DNA of 64,000 nt from Candidatus Woesearchaeota archaeon (GTDB lineage: Archaea; Nanobdellota; Nanobdellia; Woesearchaeales; SM23-78), in the NCBI GenBank assembly GCA_016935175.1, contig JAFGRK010000018.1:44773-108772 (forward strand). Reading direction: 5' to 3'. A program made the translations under genes and the position numbers. Positions 10,401 through 16,116 of this stretch are shown in pieces; positions within the stretch are counted from its first letter, which is position 1, and each line of letters opens with the position of its first letter. The notes below the pieces were generated by a model that did no database searches, was not told the origin of the DNA, and saw nothing but the letters and a program-made list of their open reading frames with translations.

Positions 10401-11069
10401 AGGAGAGTCAATTTTGTCTGGAGCTCTCCAGGAGCAGATCCTGATGGGGATACTGTAGATTACACCCTCAATGCAAGCTGTGGAGGATGCTCTGCAGGCT
10501 GCTATGAGCCATCCATATCAGACATATCCACCGCCAATTACACAGTCCCGAATGCCTTGTGCGTCGATGTGGACTATAACTGGACTGTGAGCGCCTGCGA
10601 TACCTATGATAGCTGCAATACATCTACACAATTCACTTTCAGGATTACCAGCGTAGCAGACATGATACTGACAGTGAATGCCACCAGCTTTGGGGACATG
10701 GCATTAGGAGAGAACAATGATACTGAGGATGATAGCCCTGCTCCAATGGTAGCAAGGAACGTAGGGAACGTGCTGCTCAATGTGACTATTAACGCAACCA
10801 ACCTTTTCAGCACAGTAGATATGAATGCCTATAACTTCCAGTTCAAGGCTGATGACGAGCCAGAGCCAGGTAGCTACGAGATTAGCTGCTCACAGGACTC
10901 TGCATTCGCCTTCATGAGCAATGTCACTCCAAAGACCCTGTTCTGCAACCTATCCTATGTCGACGCTAATGATGAAAGCCAGATAGAATACAATGTGACT
11001 GTGCCCATTAGCGAGCCGCCAGGTGCCAAGAGCAGCAGTATAGAGGTAAGCTTTGTTAAGAGTGAATGA
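4491..11069 (+). CDS. Giant secreted modular surface protein (Gly-rich domain, Ig-like and FN3 repeats)
   Basis: 2192 residues, probably an adhesin or cell-envelope fibre. Residues 1-26 form a hydrophobic secretion signal (ALVIFLSLIVLALVLAAPSE). About 30-375 is a beta-rich head with macroglobulin-like flavour (NTHKSIYLPGEEAF). About 378-565 is a glycine-rich block introduced by WSAPEGIAWAFIECWGGGG, typical of the Gly-rich surface domains. About 583-1640 holds eight Ig-like modules with a conserved cysteine pair (ANCTLY ... INCTD) and three FN3-like modules (INWTT, VKYGT, YYYNITSCD). About 1650-2192 is Cys-rich with a further FN3-like part (APTLVSPDDDNTTVF). NxS/T sequons are extremely dense, suggesting heavy N-glycosylation. 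There is no C-terminal membrane anchor or known sorting tag. It is followed 55 bases later by a membrane-anchored partner. The exact ligand is unknown. Confidence 0.8.
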   Translation: MKNPFYRGSALVIFLSLIVLALVLAAPSEDEGKTTLISDHGKAYKVQENPTIDFDYERGFDPIKYVIQIFSDPREAKLTKDGKEIAADIRVEKTAYGKYSVEIPKPRQFKPGLYTVTLTNDGETIEQDFLWGVLAINTHKSIYLPGEEAFIAMAVLDDGGRMVCDADVTLEITNPSGIKSTLSTGEGTIVVSPTCHYYSVTDMPDYYSYYTMQEAGTYQVVLTAITKNGERTLTDNFFVQETVDYDVSRKGPTRIYPRDIYTMEFTITPGRAYSGVIREYVPASFKIMPQEGLSVMTVGDLKVLEWRTSLSQGQSQVLSYDFDAPDISPYFFTLGKLEIGNWQEARDWMIASDAVYVVNYTGDDTWSAPEGIAWAFIECWGGGGGGGGSNAGKTNFGGGGGAGGQYAASNITNLPAGNYAIVVGSAGAAGLAAGGNGGAGGNSTFNGSTVKAVGGAGGIANAGAGGTGENSTGIGQIVYRGGSGYTGGASGGAGGGGAGSSGAGGDATGVGTNPGSGTAEFGGAGGNGGADADGSPGSDYGGGGGGGETGPSGGSGTPMAGGAGAQGYVRITYMIADAADEEAPTVTINTGLNNTVFTTRTPTFDYTFSDSISEYANCTLYINDTARNTTLNVANGTATKYLTANTSLVDSNYSVYINCTDASGNVGMSGVLRVAVDATAPAITGVLNHSITDTFAMINWTTDQIANGSVKYGTGLDMSTGTVIHTSLLSAHNISLAGLSASTLYYYNITSCDAHGNCNMTGPYNFTTTAAPDNTPPTVNINAGLNNTVFTTRTPTFDYNFNDTTSSVANCTLFINDTARNTTLNVVNGTSTKYLTSDSSLVDSNYSVYINCTDASGNIGKSDVLRVAVDATAPAITGVLNHSITSSFAMVNWTTSELANGSVKYGTGLDMGTGTVVHTNLLTAHNISLSGLGSTTFYYYNITSCDPHGWCNITGPYNFTTSTGPDTTAPTVSINTSLDNFWTNDNTPEVQYYFTDSRSSTANCTLYFDDAVYNYTASVANGTAWKAMIANNSLPDKNYSVYVNCTDNSSNIGKSSVVHIIVDTALPGVRAITPITANWSSTATPNFIFNFTDSSSSTANCTLYVGTSSRGNNASTINITATTITSSSLSAGTYSWNVTCIDMAGNSNGSTARTITIDSSAPTVTPSSPGDNEWTTDTTPDFVFTTTDSLDNLLNCTLWVDGTSYANNASTINNTATTLTASPALSEASHSWAVNCTDDASNTGHTTARTIYIDNTASTVNINITQNGSAFGTSTPIIGFNFSDSVSTTANCSLYFNNTKYNHTNNMNVNTQYSLLVNTSLTDSNYTVYINCSDKAGKIGKSGVLTVEIDTRAPAITSVNNNSITTSTARVNWTTNEEANGSVKYGTSLAMSDGTSVHTNLLALHNVSLSGLSSETVYYYNITSCDASSNCNITGPYNFTTASGATPDTTAPTVNINALLDNIFTTDTTPDVDFNFTDSRSSTANCTLYFDDTGRNHTSGIANNSQKTLTANATLSDKNYSVYVNCTDNSSNIGKSSVIRIILDTTAPTVRINATLNNTIIASYTPSFDFNFTDGLSPSANCTLYVNGTGYDYVASLANFTQDTLTANASVQNGNYFVNINCTDRAGRVGKSGTLNITIYVASYVITNPPADTKFVLTNDTGTDITSIGQTGIINVLAGKYAGSGNYSAILIFNFSEDIDTTNLVLDINLSSRKSLFHNSSTITGLINISLLIPNVRNTNKVYICPGATSLEQVNASCPGVINISVGQESNGMTVSSVSYDGEDYYLVTNITGTGGGEPDPTSPLQCVFVQDTTCPAGTAKLIGLKNDSGGYINAHAQNKTIETYPYSLCCNSTNASITISTDCPGDDTVIRLSNQTNAHVELGNLSNYSYTACIGSDWKKANCEYPTSSCAENYACIMSIASSEGDNQTNAHVGACLTYDQKVCCALTNFAPPAPTLVSPDDDNTTVFDRRVNFVWSSPGADPDGDTVDYTLNASCGGCSAGCYEPSISDISTANYTVPNALCVDVDYNWTVSACDTYDSCNTSTQFTFRITSVADMILTVNATSFGDMALGENNDTEDDSPAPMVARNVGNVLLNVTINATNLFSTVDMNAYNFQFKADDEPEPGSYEISCSQDSAFAFMSNVTPKTLFCNLSYVDANDESQIEYNVTVPISEPPGAKSSSIEVSFVKSE
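6236..7390 (+). repeat. Near-identical tandem duplication inside the giant gene (Ig + FN3 unit, about 579 bp)
   Basis: The unit encoding an Ig-like plus an FN3-like module (about 193 residues) occurs twice in direct succession. It shares long stretches such as TVFTTRTPTFDY, VDSNYSVYINCTDASGN and RVAVDATAPAITGVLNHSIT at the protein level. A more diverged third unit lies around 8260-8830. This points to recent recombination-driven growth of the protein. Confidence 0.8.
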
Positions 11070-11124
11070 TGTGATGATGTGATGATTAGCAAAACCAAAG
11101 CTAGCCAAAAAGAGGTCACCTAGA

Positions 11125-12300
11125 ATGAAAATAAAACCTTTCAAAGAGAAGAGCTTATTCCCATTTATATCGCTGATCTTAATCCTATTTTTGAATTTGG
11201 CGCTAAGTGCAGCACTAGTAACTTCCCTTGGGGTCAGCCCTGCAGGCAAGACTGTCACATTCACCCCAAATACTGATTTTGAAATAGATTTTTACATAAT
11301 CAACTCTGAAAGGAATAATATGCAGATTAGCGTTGGAGGAGTAGGAGAGCTTTCAGACATGATGTTCTTTGACCAGCAGATAATAACCCTGACTGAGTCA
11401 GATGATAAGGTCCCTTTTAGGCTAATCCTGAAATTGCCAGCTGGCATGGAACCTGGCATCAGGACCAGCAACATCAAGCTGACTCCTATTCTGCCAGAGA
11501 ATGAGGACGATATGCTCTCTGCCTATCTAGCACCGCAGATACCTATCAAAGTCAGGGTGCCATACCCGAGCAAATACGCTGACATATCCATAGTTGTGCA
11601 GAGCGTGGATGAAGGCACCCCAGTACCAATATATATTGAGTTTGACAACCTAGGCTCTGAAAGGATAACAAGCGCAGGGGCAGAGCTAAGGCTTTATGAC
11701 CCTGAAGGAGAGCTGATATCAGAAATGGCAGCTCCTGAGATCAGCATTGAAAAAGACTCACTTGGCAAGACCAAGGCAGAGCCTGCCCCGATCCTAAGAA
11801 GAGGAATATACAGGGTAGTAGCTGATGCTTACTATGATGGTGTTGATAAGGTTATAGACATGAATATCTCTCTTGGAGACCCCTTGCTGACTGCAAGGGA
11901 GCTGCTGACTAAGCAGCTAGAGATACAGCCAGTCAGCAAGGTAGGCTTGAAGGCTTATAATGATTGGAATGCAGAGCTCTCAGTCACAGGGTTCTTGGAG
12001 ATAGAGGACAAAAAGACAGAGATGCCTGTGTTCAAGTTCGAGAAGAATGCAGAGCAGGAGATAAGCAGCTTCCTTGAGACATCAGGGCTTGAGCCTGGAG
12101 AGTACAACCTCACAGTCACATGGGTTTATGCTAACCAGATGAAAAGGGACGTGTTCCCTGTCAAGATTATTGAGAAAAAGCCAGAGCCAGCCATATCCTG
12201 GCCAAGGATACTCATAGGGTTGGCTGCCTTGGCAGTGATGATAGCGACCTTGGCAATTTTGCTCGCATTGCTGAAAAGAAAAAAGCCTCGCACAAACTAA
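11125..12300 (+). CDS. Membrane-anchored extracellular protein, partner of the giant surface protein
   Basis: 391 residues. The N-terminus has a signal sequence (SLFPFISLILILFLNLALSAAL), the middle is composed of about three beta-sandwich segments rich in Glu and Pro, and the C-terminus carries one transmembrane helix (ILIGLAALAVMIATLAILLALL) followed by the basic tail KRKKPRTN. Topology is therefore extracellular domains on a single anchor. The segment KVRVPYPSKYADISIVVQSVDEGTPVPIYIEFDN resembles the NEW3/CARDB-like domains of archaeal envelope proteins. It follows the giant gene by 55 bases on the same strand and may tether it to the membrane. No catalytic motif is visible. The function is inferred from context only. 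Confidence 0.6.
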   Translation: MKIKPFKEKSLFPFISLILILFLNLALSAALVTSLGVSPAGKTVTFTPNTDFEIDFYIINSERNNMQISVGGVGELSDMMFFDQQIITLTESDDKVPFRLILKLPAGMEPGIRTSNIKLTPILPENEDDMLSAYLAPQIPIKVRVPYPSKYADISIVVQSVDEGTPVPIYIEFDNLGSERITSAGAELRLYDPEGELISEMAAPEISIEKDSLGKTKAEPAPILRRGIYRVVADAYYDGVDKVIDMNISLGDPLLTARELLTKQLEIQPVSKVGLKAYNDWNAELSVTGFLEIEDKKTEMPVFKFEKNAEQEISSFLETSGLEPGEYNLTVTWVYANQMKRDVFPVKIIEKKPEPAISWPRILIGLAALAVMIATLAILLALLKRKKPRTN

Positions 12301-12311
12301 TGACATACCAG

Positions 12312-12349
12312 TATCATCCAATATCATCTAGTATCATATCCGGTATCAT
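12312..12349. promoter_or_regulatory. Helically phased TATCAT repeats
   Basis: TATCAT starts at 12312, 12322, 12332 and 12344, that is every 10, 10 and 12 bases, upstream of the TATA-like TTTAAATA at 12407. One-turn spacing is what cooperative DNA-binding proteins use, so this may be an operator for the membrane-protein cluster. Inference from pattern only. Confidence 0.35.
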
Positions 12350-12406
12350 ATTAATACTCATTAAATAATCATTAAGAGGGTTAAAGAAGCCCAAAGGAGC
12401 GAAACC

Positions 12407-12414
12407 TTTAAATA
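12407..12414 (+). promoter_or_regulatory. TATA box of the membrane-protein cluster
   Basis: TTTAAATA preceded by the purine/C context GCGAAACC that fits a BRE. The ATG of the first paralogue is at 12441, with GGAGGT at 12432-12437 just before it. Confidence 0.5.
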
Positions 12415-12440
12415 GGTATGCTTACAGAAATGGAGGTATT

Positions 12441-12998
12441 ATGGCAAGTTCGTTTGGTAATGCAATAGGCTTCATGGGAGAATTAGGAGTCTATGACGTG
12501 GTGCTGCCTTTCTTGATGATATTCACCCTTGTCTTTGCAATACTTGAGAAGACCAAGATATACGGCACAGAAAAGATTGGTGGTCAGGAGTACACCAGGA
12601 AGAACCTTAATGGCATGACAGCCTTTGTAATGGCATTTTTTGTCGTCGCATCAACCAGGCTGGTAGCAGTCATCAACGAGGTCCTGGCAAGCACAGTGCT
12701 CCTTCTCTTGCTTTCAGTATGCTTCCTGCTCTTAGCAGGCAGCTTCCACTCTGGCAAAGAGGAATTCTTCCTCAAGGGAGGCTGGAACAAGCTCTTCATG
12801 TTCATCATGTTCATCGGCATAGTCCTGATTTTCCTGCACGCGCTGGGCTGGCTCGATATAATCTGGGTAAGCCTAATCCATAATTTTGACTCAGTAATCA
12901 CCTCTACCATAGTCCTCCTGGTAATAGTAGTAGTTGCGATAGTCTATATAACAGGAGGATTTGACAAGAAGAAAAGTGGAGGAAGCAAAGAAGGATAA
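12441..12998 (+). CDS. Multi-pass membrane protein, paralogue 1 of 3 (filament locus)
   Basis: 185 residues with about five hydrophobic helices and little soluble sequence. The N-terminal signature is ELGVYDVVLPFLMIFTLVFAILEKTKIYG, followed by an amphipathic linker, further helices (TAFVMAFFVVAS, TVLLLLLSVCFLLLAG, LFMFIMFIGIVLIFLHALGW) and a basic C-terminus KKKSGG. The next two genes share the same order of helices and the (L/F)xxxxxFTxVFAxLxKTKI(Y/L)G signature, so the three arose by tandem duplication. No known domain is recognised. Position directly upstream of an archaeal secretion ATPase and platform gene suggests membrane components of a filament or secretion machine. GGAGGT four bases before ATG is a strong ribosome binding site. 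Confidence 0.7.
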   Translation: MASSFGNAIGFMGELGVYDVVLPFLMIFTLVFAILEKTKIYGTEKIGGQEYTRKNLNGMTAFVMAFFVVASTRLVAVINEVLASTVLLLLLSVCFLLLAGSFHSGKEEFFLKGGWNKLFMFIMFIGIVLIFLHALGWLDIIWVSLIHNFDSVITSTIVLLVIVVVAIVYITGGFDKKKSGGSKEG

Positions 12999-13097
12999 GG
13001 GCAGGATAAGTGCAAGATATAAAAGCCTAAGTGCAATAAAAAACGAAAACATAATAAGCAAGTTATGTTATAAAAAAGCCAAAGGAGGTTAGTGAAA

Positions 13098-13694
13098 ATG
13101 GTGTTTCAGAACTTTATATATATGTTGGATATGTGGGGAGTGACAGATGTTCTTTTGCCGTTTATACTGGTGTTTACCATAGTCTTTGCCACATTGCAGA
13201 AGACCAAGATTCTTGGTGATGGCAAGAAAAACTACAACGTAATGGTAGCCCTAGTCATGGGCTTGGCAGTTGTCATACCGCACATAGTGGGCAGGTACCC
13301 TTTCAACTTTGACCCTGTCAATGTGATAAATGCATCACTGCCCCAGGTATCAATAATCCTAGTGGCAATAATAATGCTGCTGCTGATAATAGGTATATTC
13401 GGGAATGAGATAGACATCGCAGGTACATCCCTTGCAGGATGGGTTGTACTGCTTGCCATCATTGCAGTGTTACTGATATTTGGTTCAGCAGTCGGCTGGT
13501 TCCCATTGCCAATCTACCTGAACTTCCTGCTTGACCCAGAGCTCCAGGCTCTCATAGTGATGATTCTTGTCTTTGGCATCATTATCTGGTTCATAACCAA
13601 GGATGATACCCAGAAGGAACAAAAAGGAGAGAAGGGTTTAGGCCACTTCCTCGAGGAGATGGGCAAGGGACTAAAAAAGAAAGGTGGAAAATAA
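13098..13694 (+). CDS. Multi-pass membrane protein, paralogue 2 of 3 (filament locus)
   Basis: The track starts at the GTG at 13092, but GGAGGTTA lies only two bases before it and eight before the ATG at 13098, so the ATG (MVFQNFIYML) is preferred; the protein has 198 residues. The signature WGVTDVLLPFILVFTIVFATLQKTKILG closely matches paralogue 1. About five helices follow, including ISIILVAIIMLLLIIGIFG and WVVLLAIIAVLLIFGSAVGWF. The C-terminal tail is charged and cytoplasm-like (KDDTQKEQKGEKG ... KGLKKKGGK). It is about 100 bases downstream of paralogue 1 on the same strand. Function unknown; probably a membrane scaffold for the nearby ATPase/platform pair. Confidence 0.7.
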   Translation: MVFQNFIYMLDMWGVTDVLLPFILVFTIVFATLQKTKILGDGKKNYNVMVALVMGLAVVIPHIVGRYPFNFDPVNVINASLPQVSIILVAIIMLLLIIGIFGNEIDIAGTSLAGWVVLLAIIAVLLIFGSAVGWFPLPIYLNFLLDPELQALIVMILVFGIIIWFITKDDTQKEQKGEKGLGHFLEEMGKGLKKKGGK

Positions 13695-13799
13695 GCTTAA
13701 AGCCCTAACAAATTATTTTATTAGCTTTTTTACTTATGATTTTTTGACTAACTGATAACACAGACATGATTAAGTTCCATAATAATCCCTAAAATTAAA

Positions 13800-14414
13800 A
13801 TGGCCACACTCCTTGATGTCGGATTACTAGAGCATTTCGGGATAATCTTTGTAATCCTTCTTGTATTCCTCATCCTCTTCGGCCTTCTGGAATATATCAA
13901 GGCCTTTGGCGAGGGAAAAAAGGGCATGCATGCCATGATAGCCCTTTCAGTGGCATTCCTCTTCCTTGTCTCAAAGCTAGCCACTAACATGGTGTCCTTC
14001 ATGGTGCCCTGGTTTATGGTGGCTGTCATCTTCATCTTTTTACTCTTATTCCTCATAAGGATGTTCGGGGTTGGAGAAGGCGACATGGTAAAGCTTATCA
14101 AGGACCCTAATGCCTACCCATGGATAATAGCCATAGCAGTGATTATACTCTTGTTCGCCTTGAGCAACACTTTTGGCCAATCCCTGCTTGAGAAAGGCGG
14201 AGGCGGTGGAGGCGCTGGCACTCCCACATCAGACCCTGCTATAAGCCAAGACCCAGGCACAATATCACCTGATTACAGCACTACCAGCACAGCAACATCA
14301 AGCTTCGCAACTAATTTCCTTAACACGTTAAGGAATCCGAAAGTTCTTGGGCTATTGTTCATATTCTTAGTGGGAATGTTCGCACTTATCTTCCTGACCA
14401 AGACTGCCAAGTAG
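13800..14414 (+). CDS. Multi-pass membrane protein, paralogue 3 of 3 (filament locus)
   Basis: 204 residues, the most diverged of the three. The N-terminal helix LEHFGIIFVILLVFLILFGLLEYIKAFGEGKK corresponds to the first helix and the KTKIxG turn of the paralogues. Helices at MIALSVAFLFLVS, WFMVAVIFIFLLLFLI and WIIAIAVIILLFAL follow. A Gly/Ser/Thr-rich linker (GGGGGGAGTPTSDPA) of about 50 residues separates them from a last helix (VLGLLFIFLVGMFALIFL). The linker is absent from paralogues 1 and 2 and could be exposed outside the cell. No Shine-Dalgarno sequence precedes the ATG, which suggests a leaderless or coupled start. Function unknown. Confidence 0.65.
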   Translation: MATLLDVGLLEHFGIIFVILLVFLILFGLLEYIKAFGEGKKGMHAMIALSVAFLFLVSKLATNMVSFMVPWFMVAVIFIFLLLFLIRMFGVGEGDMVKLIKDPNAYPWIIAIAVIILLFALSNTFGQSLLEKGGGGGGAGTPTSDPAISQDPGTISPDYSTTSTATSSFATNFLNTLRNPKVLGLLFIFLVGMFALIFLTKTAK

Positions 14415-14523
14415 GAGAAGGCTAAGATAAGAATAAAAATCCTAAAATAAGAAAATAACCTTTCTAGGGGCTAATCTTTATTCTTTATCAGGCAGCGGCC
14501 TTTATGAGATGTTTTTTAAGTTT

Positions 14524-15126
14524 TCAGATCGGCCCTTTTTTTAAGGCTTGGGTTATCCTTGCAAGCTCGCTCACATTCTCAGTGAACAAGGGCAGGACCT
14601 TGGAGAACACCTTTTCCATGGCCTTGACTTCAGCACCCACTTCCAGGATGTTCTTGTCATATTCCCCTATCTTTCCGATAACCGCCTGGTGGAGCTTGTC
14701 AAAGCTGTCCTGAAGGCTTTCAAAACGCTGCTCAATCCTGGCAAGCTTGTTCTCCACCTCGTTCTTCCATTCAACAATCTTGTTAATATCCTTGCCTAGC
14801 TCATCCCATTTCTCCTCAATCACGCTCTCGATGAGCTCCTCAACTTCCTCATTACCCATTCCAACCATGCTTCCTCCCTCCTCATAGCCTTGTCCAAGCC
14901 CCTGGCTTGCATCCCCAGCACCGCTAGGCAGCGGCGCATTGCTTCCCCCTTGGAAAGCTGGCGCTCCAGATACCAAGTCTGCCTGGTTTAAGGCATCGAA
15001 TATCTGCGTGGATGAATACCCATTCCTCTGCAAAGCCTGTACAATCTGGTTATTGTCAAAGCCCTTTATCCTCATAGCCCTGACTTGGTCAATAGGCAGG
15101 TTATCAGGCTTATTGAACAAAGGCAA
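14524..15126 (-). CDS. Coiled-coil protein with N-terminal UBA-like helical motif
   Basis: 200 residues, soluble. Residues about 10-48 (IDQVRAMRIKGFDNN ... GYSSTQIFDALNQ) look like a three-helix UBA/TS-N-type motif. A Gly/Ala/Pro-rich linker follows (about 50-85), then an acidic start (EEVEELIESVIEEKWDEL) and a long heptad region (about 95-185) with VENKLARIEQRFESLQDSFDKL. No enzyme motif is seen. It is encoded divergently between the membrane paralogues and the secretion ATPase, and the next minus-strand gene is another coiled-coil protein, so the two may form a complex with the filament machine. This is a context inference. Confidence 0.6.
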   Translation of the reverse strand: MPLFNKPDNLPIDQVRAMRIKGFDNNQIVQALQRNGYSSTQIFDALNQADLVSGAPAFQGGSNAPLPSGAGDASQGLGQGYEEGGSMVGMGNEEVEELIESVIEEKWDELGKDINKIVEWKNEVENKLARIEQRFESLQDSFDKLHQAVIGKIGEYDKNILEVGAEVKAMEKVFSKVLPLFTENVSELARITQALKKGPI

Positions 15127-15200
15127 CCATGCACCTCTTTTGCTTCAGCGCAATCTTTTATAAAAATTCACTGACACTTTTCAAATTTATAAAATCCAGC

Positions 15201-15207
15201 TATATAA
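15201..15207 (+). promoter_or_regulatory. TATA-like box ahead of the folded element
   Basis: TATATAA on the plus strand centred about 26-28 bases before the first base of the outermost stem at 15232. This is where an archaeal promoter would need to be to transcribe the structured element. Confidence 0.4.
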
Positions 15208-15213
15208 ATGTTA

Positions 15214-15413
15214 TGTTGTAACCCCGGCTATGTTGAAAAAGTCACCCTCGGCACCCCGGCTGGGGTGACCCCCGCCTCTGCAGCCATTGTGCAAGCCATT
15301 CGCAAAGCTCATGGCGTTGCACTTGCAGCAGGTGCTCAGAAGTGCGCTTCTGGCACCGCAAGAGGTTACTCTTGCAGGCTGCGGCAACTTTTTCAACGCA
15401 CCTGTTGTAACCC
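15214..15413 (+). ncRNA. Strongly folded non-coding element, possible novel structured RNA or MITE-like insertion
   Basis: This explains the 311-bp gap between two minus-strand genes. The outer stem is GTTGAAAAAGT (15232-15242) with ACTTTTTCAAC (15387-15397). Inside are: CACCCC/GGGGTG with loop GGCT (15252-15267); a stem GCC..GCAGCC (15274-15285) with GGCTGCGGC (15377-15385); and, enclosed by it, three hairpins. These are GTGCAAGCCAT/ATGGC.TTGCAC (15289-15322), GGTGC.CAGAAG/CTTCTGGCACC with loop TGCG (15331-15357), and GCAAGAG/CTCTTGC with loop GTTA (15358-15375). An 11-bp direct repeat TGTTGTAACCC flanks it at 15214 and 15403. It is more GC-rich than its surroundings. It is not tRNA, SRP or RNase P RNA by conserved motifs. 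Direction of transcription is uncertain. Confidence 0.55.
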
Positions 15414-15437
15414 TGTGGTCTTTAGCCTATTTGCAGC

Positions 15438-15890
15438 CTATTGCTTCCTTTCACTCAACAGCTTTTCCCTGACCTTCTCCTCAAGCATCTTCTTGAGCTC
15501 AGCTCTCGTCACAAAATTCATAGGCTGCCATATGTCTAGGTAGCGCTCAACCACCTTGAAATCATTCTTGCTCACCAAGTTTTTTATCTCACTGCTGATG
15601 AGCCTTAGCTTGTCCTTGATGTCATTTATGTCGCGCTTGACTTCAACAGTATCATCTGACAAGAGCTTCACATCAGCCCTTATGTCCTTGTCCATGGCTA
15701 TTATGCCCTGCTCAGAAGCCTGCAGCCTGCCCCTTAGGTTAGAGTACCTTTCCTCAAGAATCCTAAGGTTAGCTGCAAGGCTATTGACGCTCTTGGCAAT
15801 CCTGCCAACCATCTCTATATCAACATCCTGCTTCCTAAGGTGCTCCTCGGGTGGAGGCGGCTGTCCTGCCACAAAACTAGGGTCAACCAT
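15438..15890 (-). CDS. Coiled-coil protein of the filament locus
   Basis: 150 residues, soluble. A Pro-rich N-terminus (FVAGQPPPPEEHL) leads into an almost continuous heptad pattern from about 30 to 115 (VNSLAANLRILEERYSNLRGRL, VEVKRDINDIKDKLRLISSEI). The C-terminus (FVTRAELKKMLEEKVREKLLSER) is a charged helix. No known domain is recognised. It is transcribed divergently from the secretion ATPase, which begins 226 bases away, and is the second of two coiled-coil genes here. A cytoplasmic adaptor of the ATPase is a reasonable guess, not a demonstrated role. Confidence 0.6.
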   Translation of the reverse strand: MVDPSFVAGQPPPPEEHLRKQDVDIEMVGRIAKSVNSLAANLRILEERYSNLRGRLQASEQGIIAMDKDIRADVKLLSDDTVEVKRDINDIKDKLRLISSEIKNLVSKNDFKVVERYLDIWQPMNFVTRAELKKMLEEKVREKLLSERKQ

Positions 15891-16039
15891 GAGATTAGTG
15901 TCTTGCTCCTTTAGTATTTAATGTTTTTGGTATGAATATTTACAATAAATCCCAGCCTAGTGATAACTTAAAATTTGATTATGCCCCATCATATTATTAT
16001 TTTATAATTATTCTTATTGTTGATAGTTTAAGCAAAAGA

Positions 16040-16047
16040 TTTATATA
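16040..16047 (+). promoter_or_regulatory. TATA box of the secretion ATPase gene
   Basis: TTTATATA about 70 bases upstream of the TTG start at 16117, giving an expected leader of roughly 45-50 bases with GGGCGGGAT near the start codon. Confidence 0.5.
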
Positions 16048-16116
16048 CCTTGCTTGGCGTATTTGAATCTGGCTAGATAAAGCTATAGAAAATTTGAAAA
16101 AAGAGGGCGGGATTAG

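Noticed and set aside
15211-15396. Minus-strand ORF of 61 residues over the folded element
   Set aside because: Codon pattern follows the hairpins, no ribosome binding site, and the Cys-rich peptide resembles no family; the region is better explained by the RNA/DNA fold.
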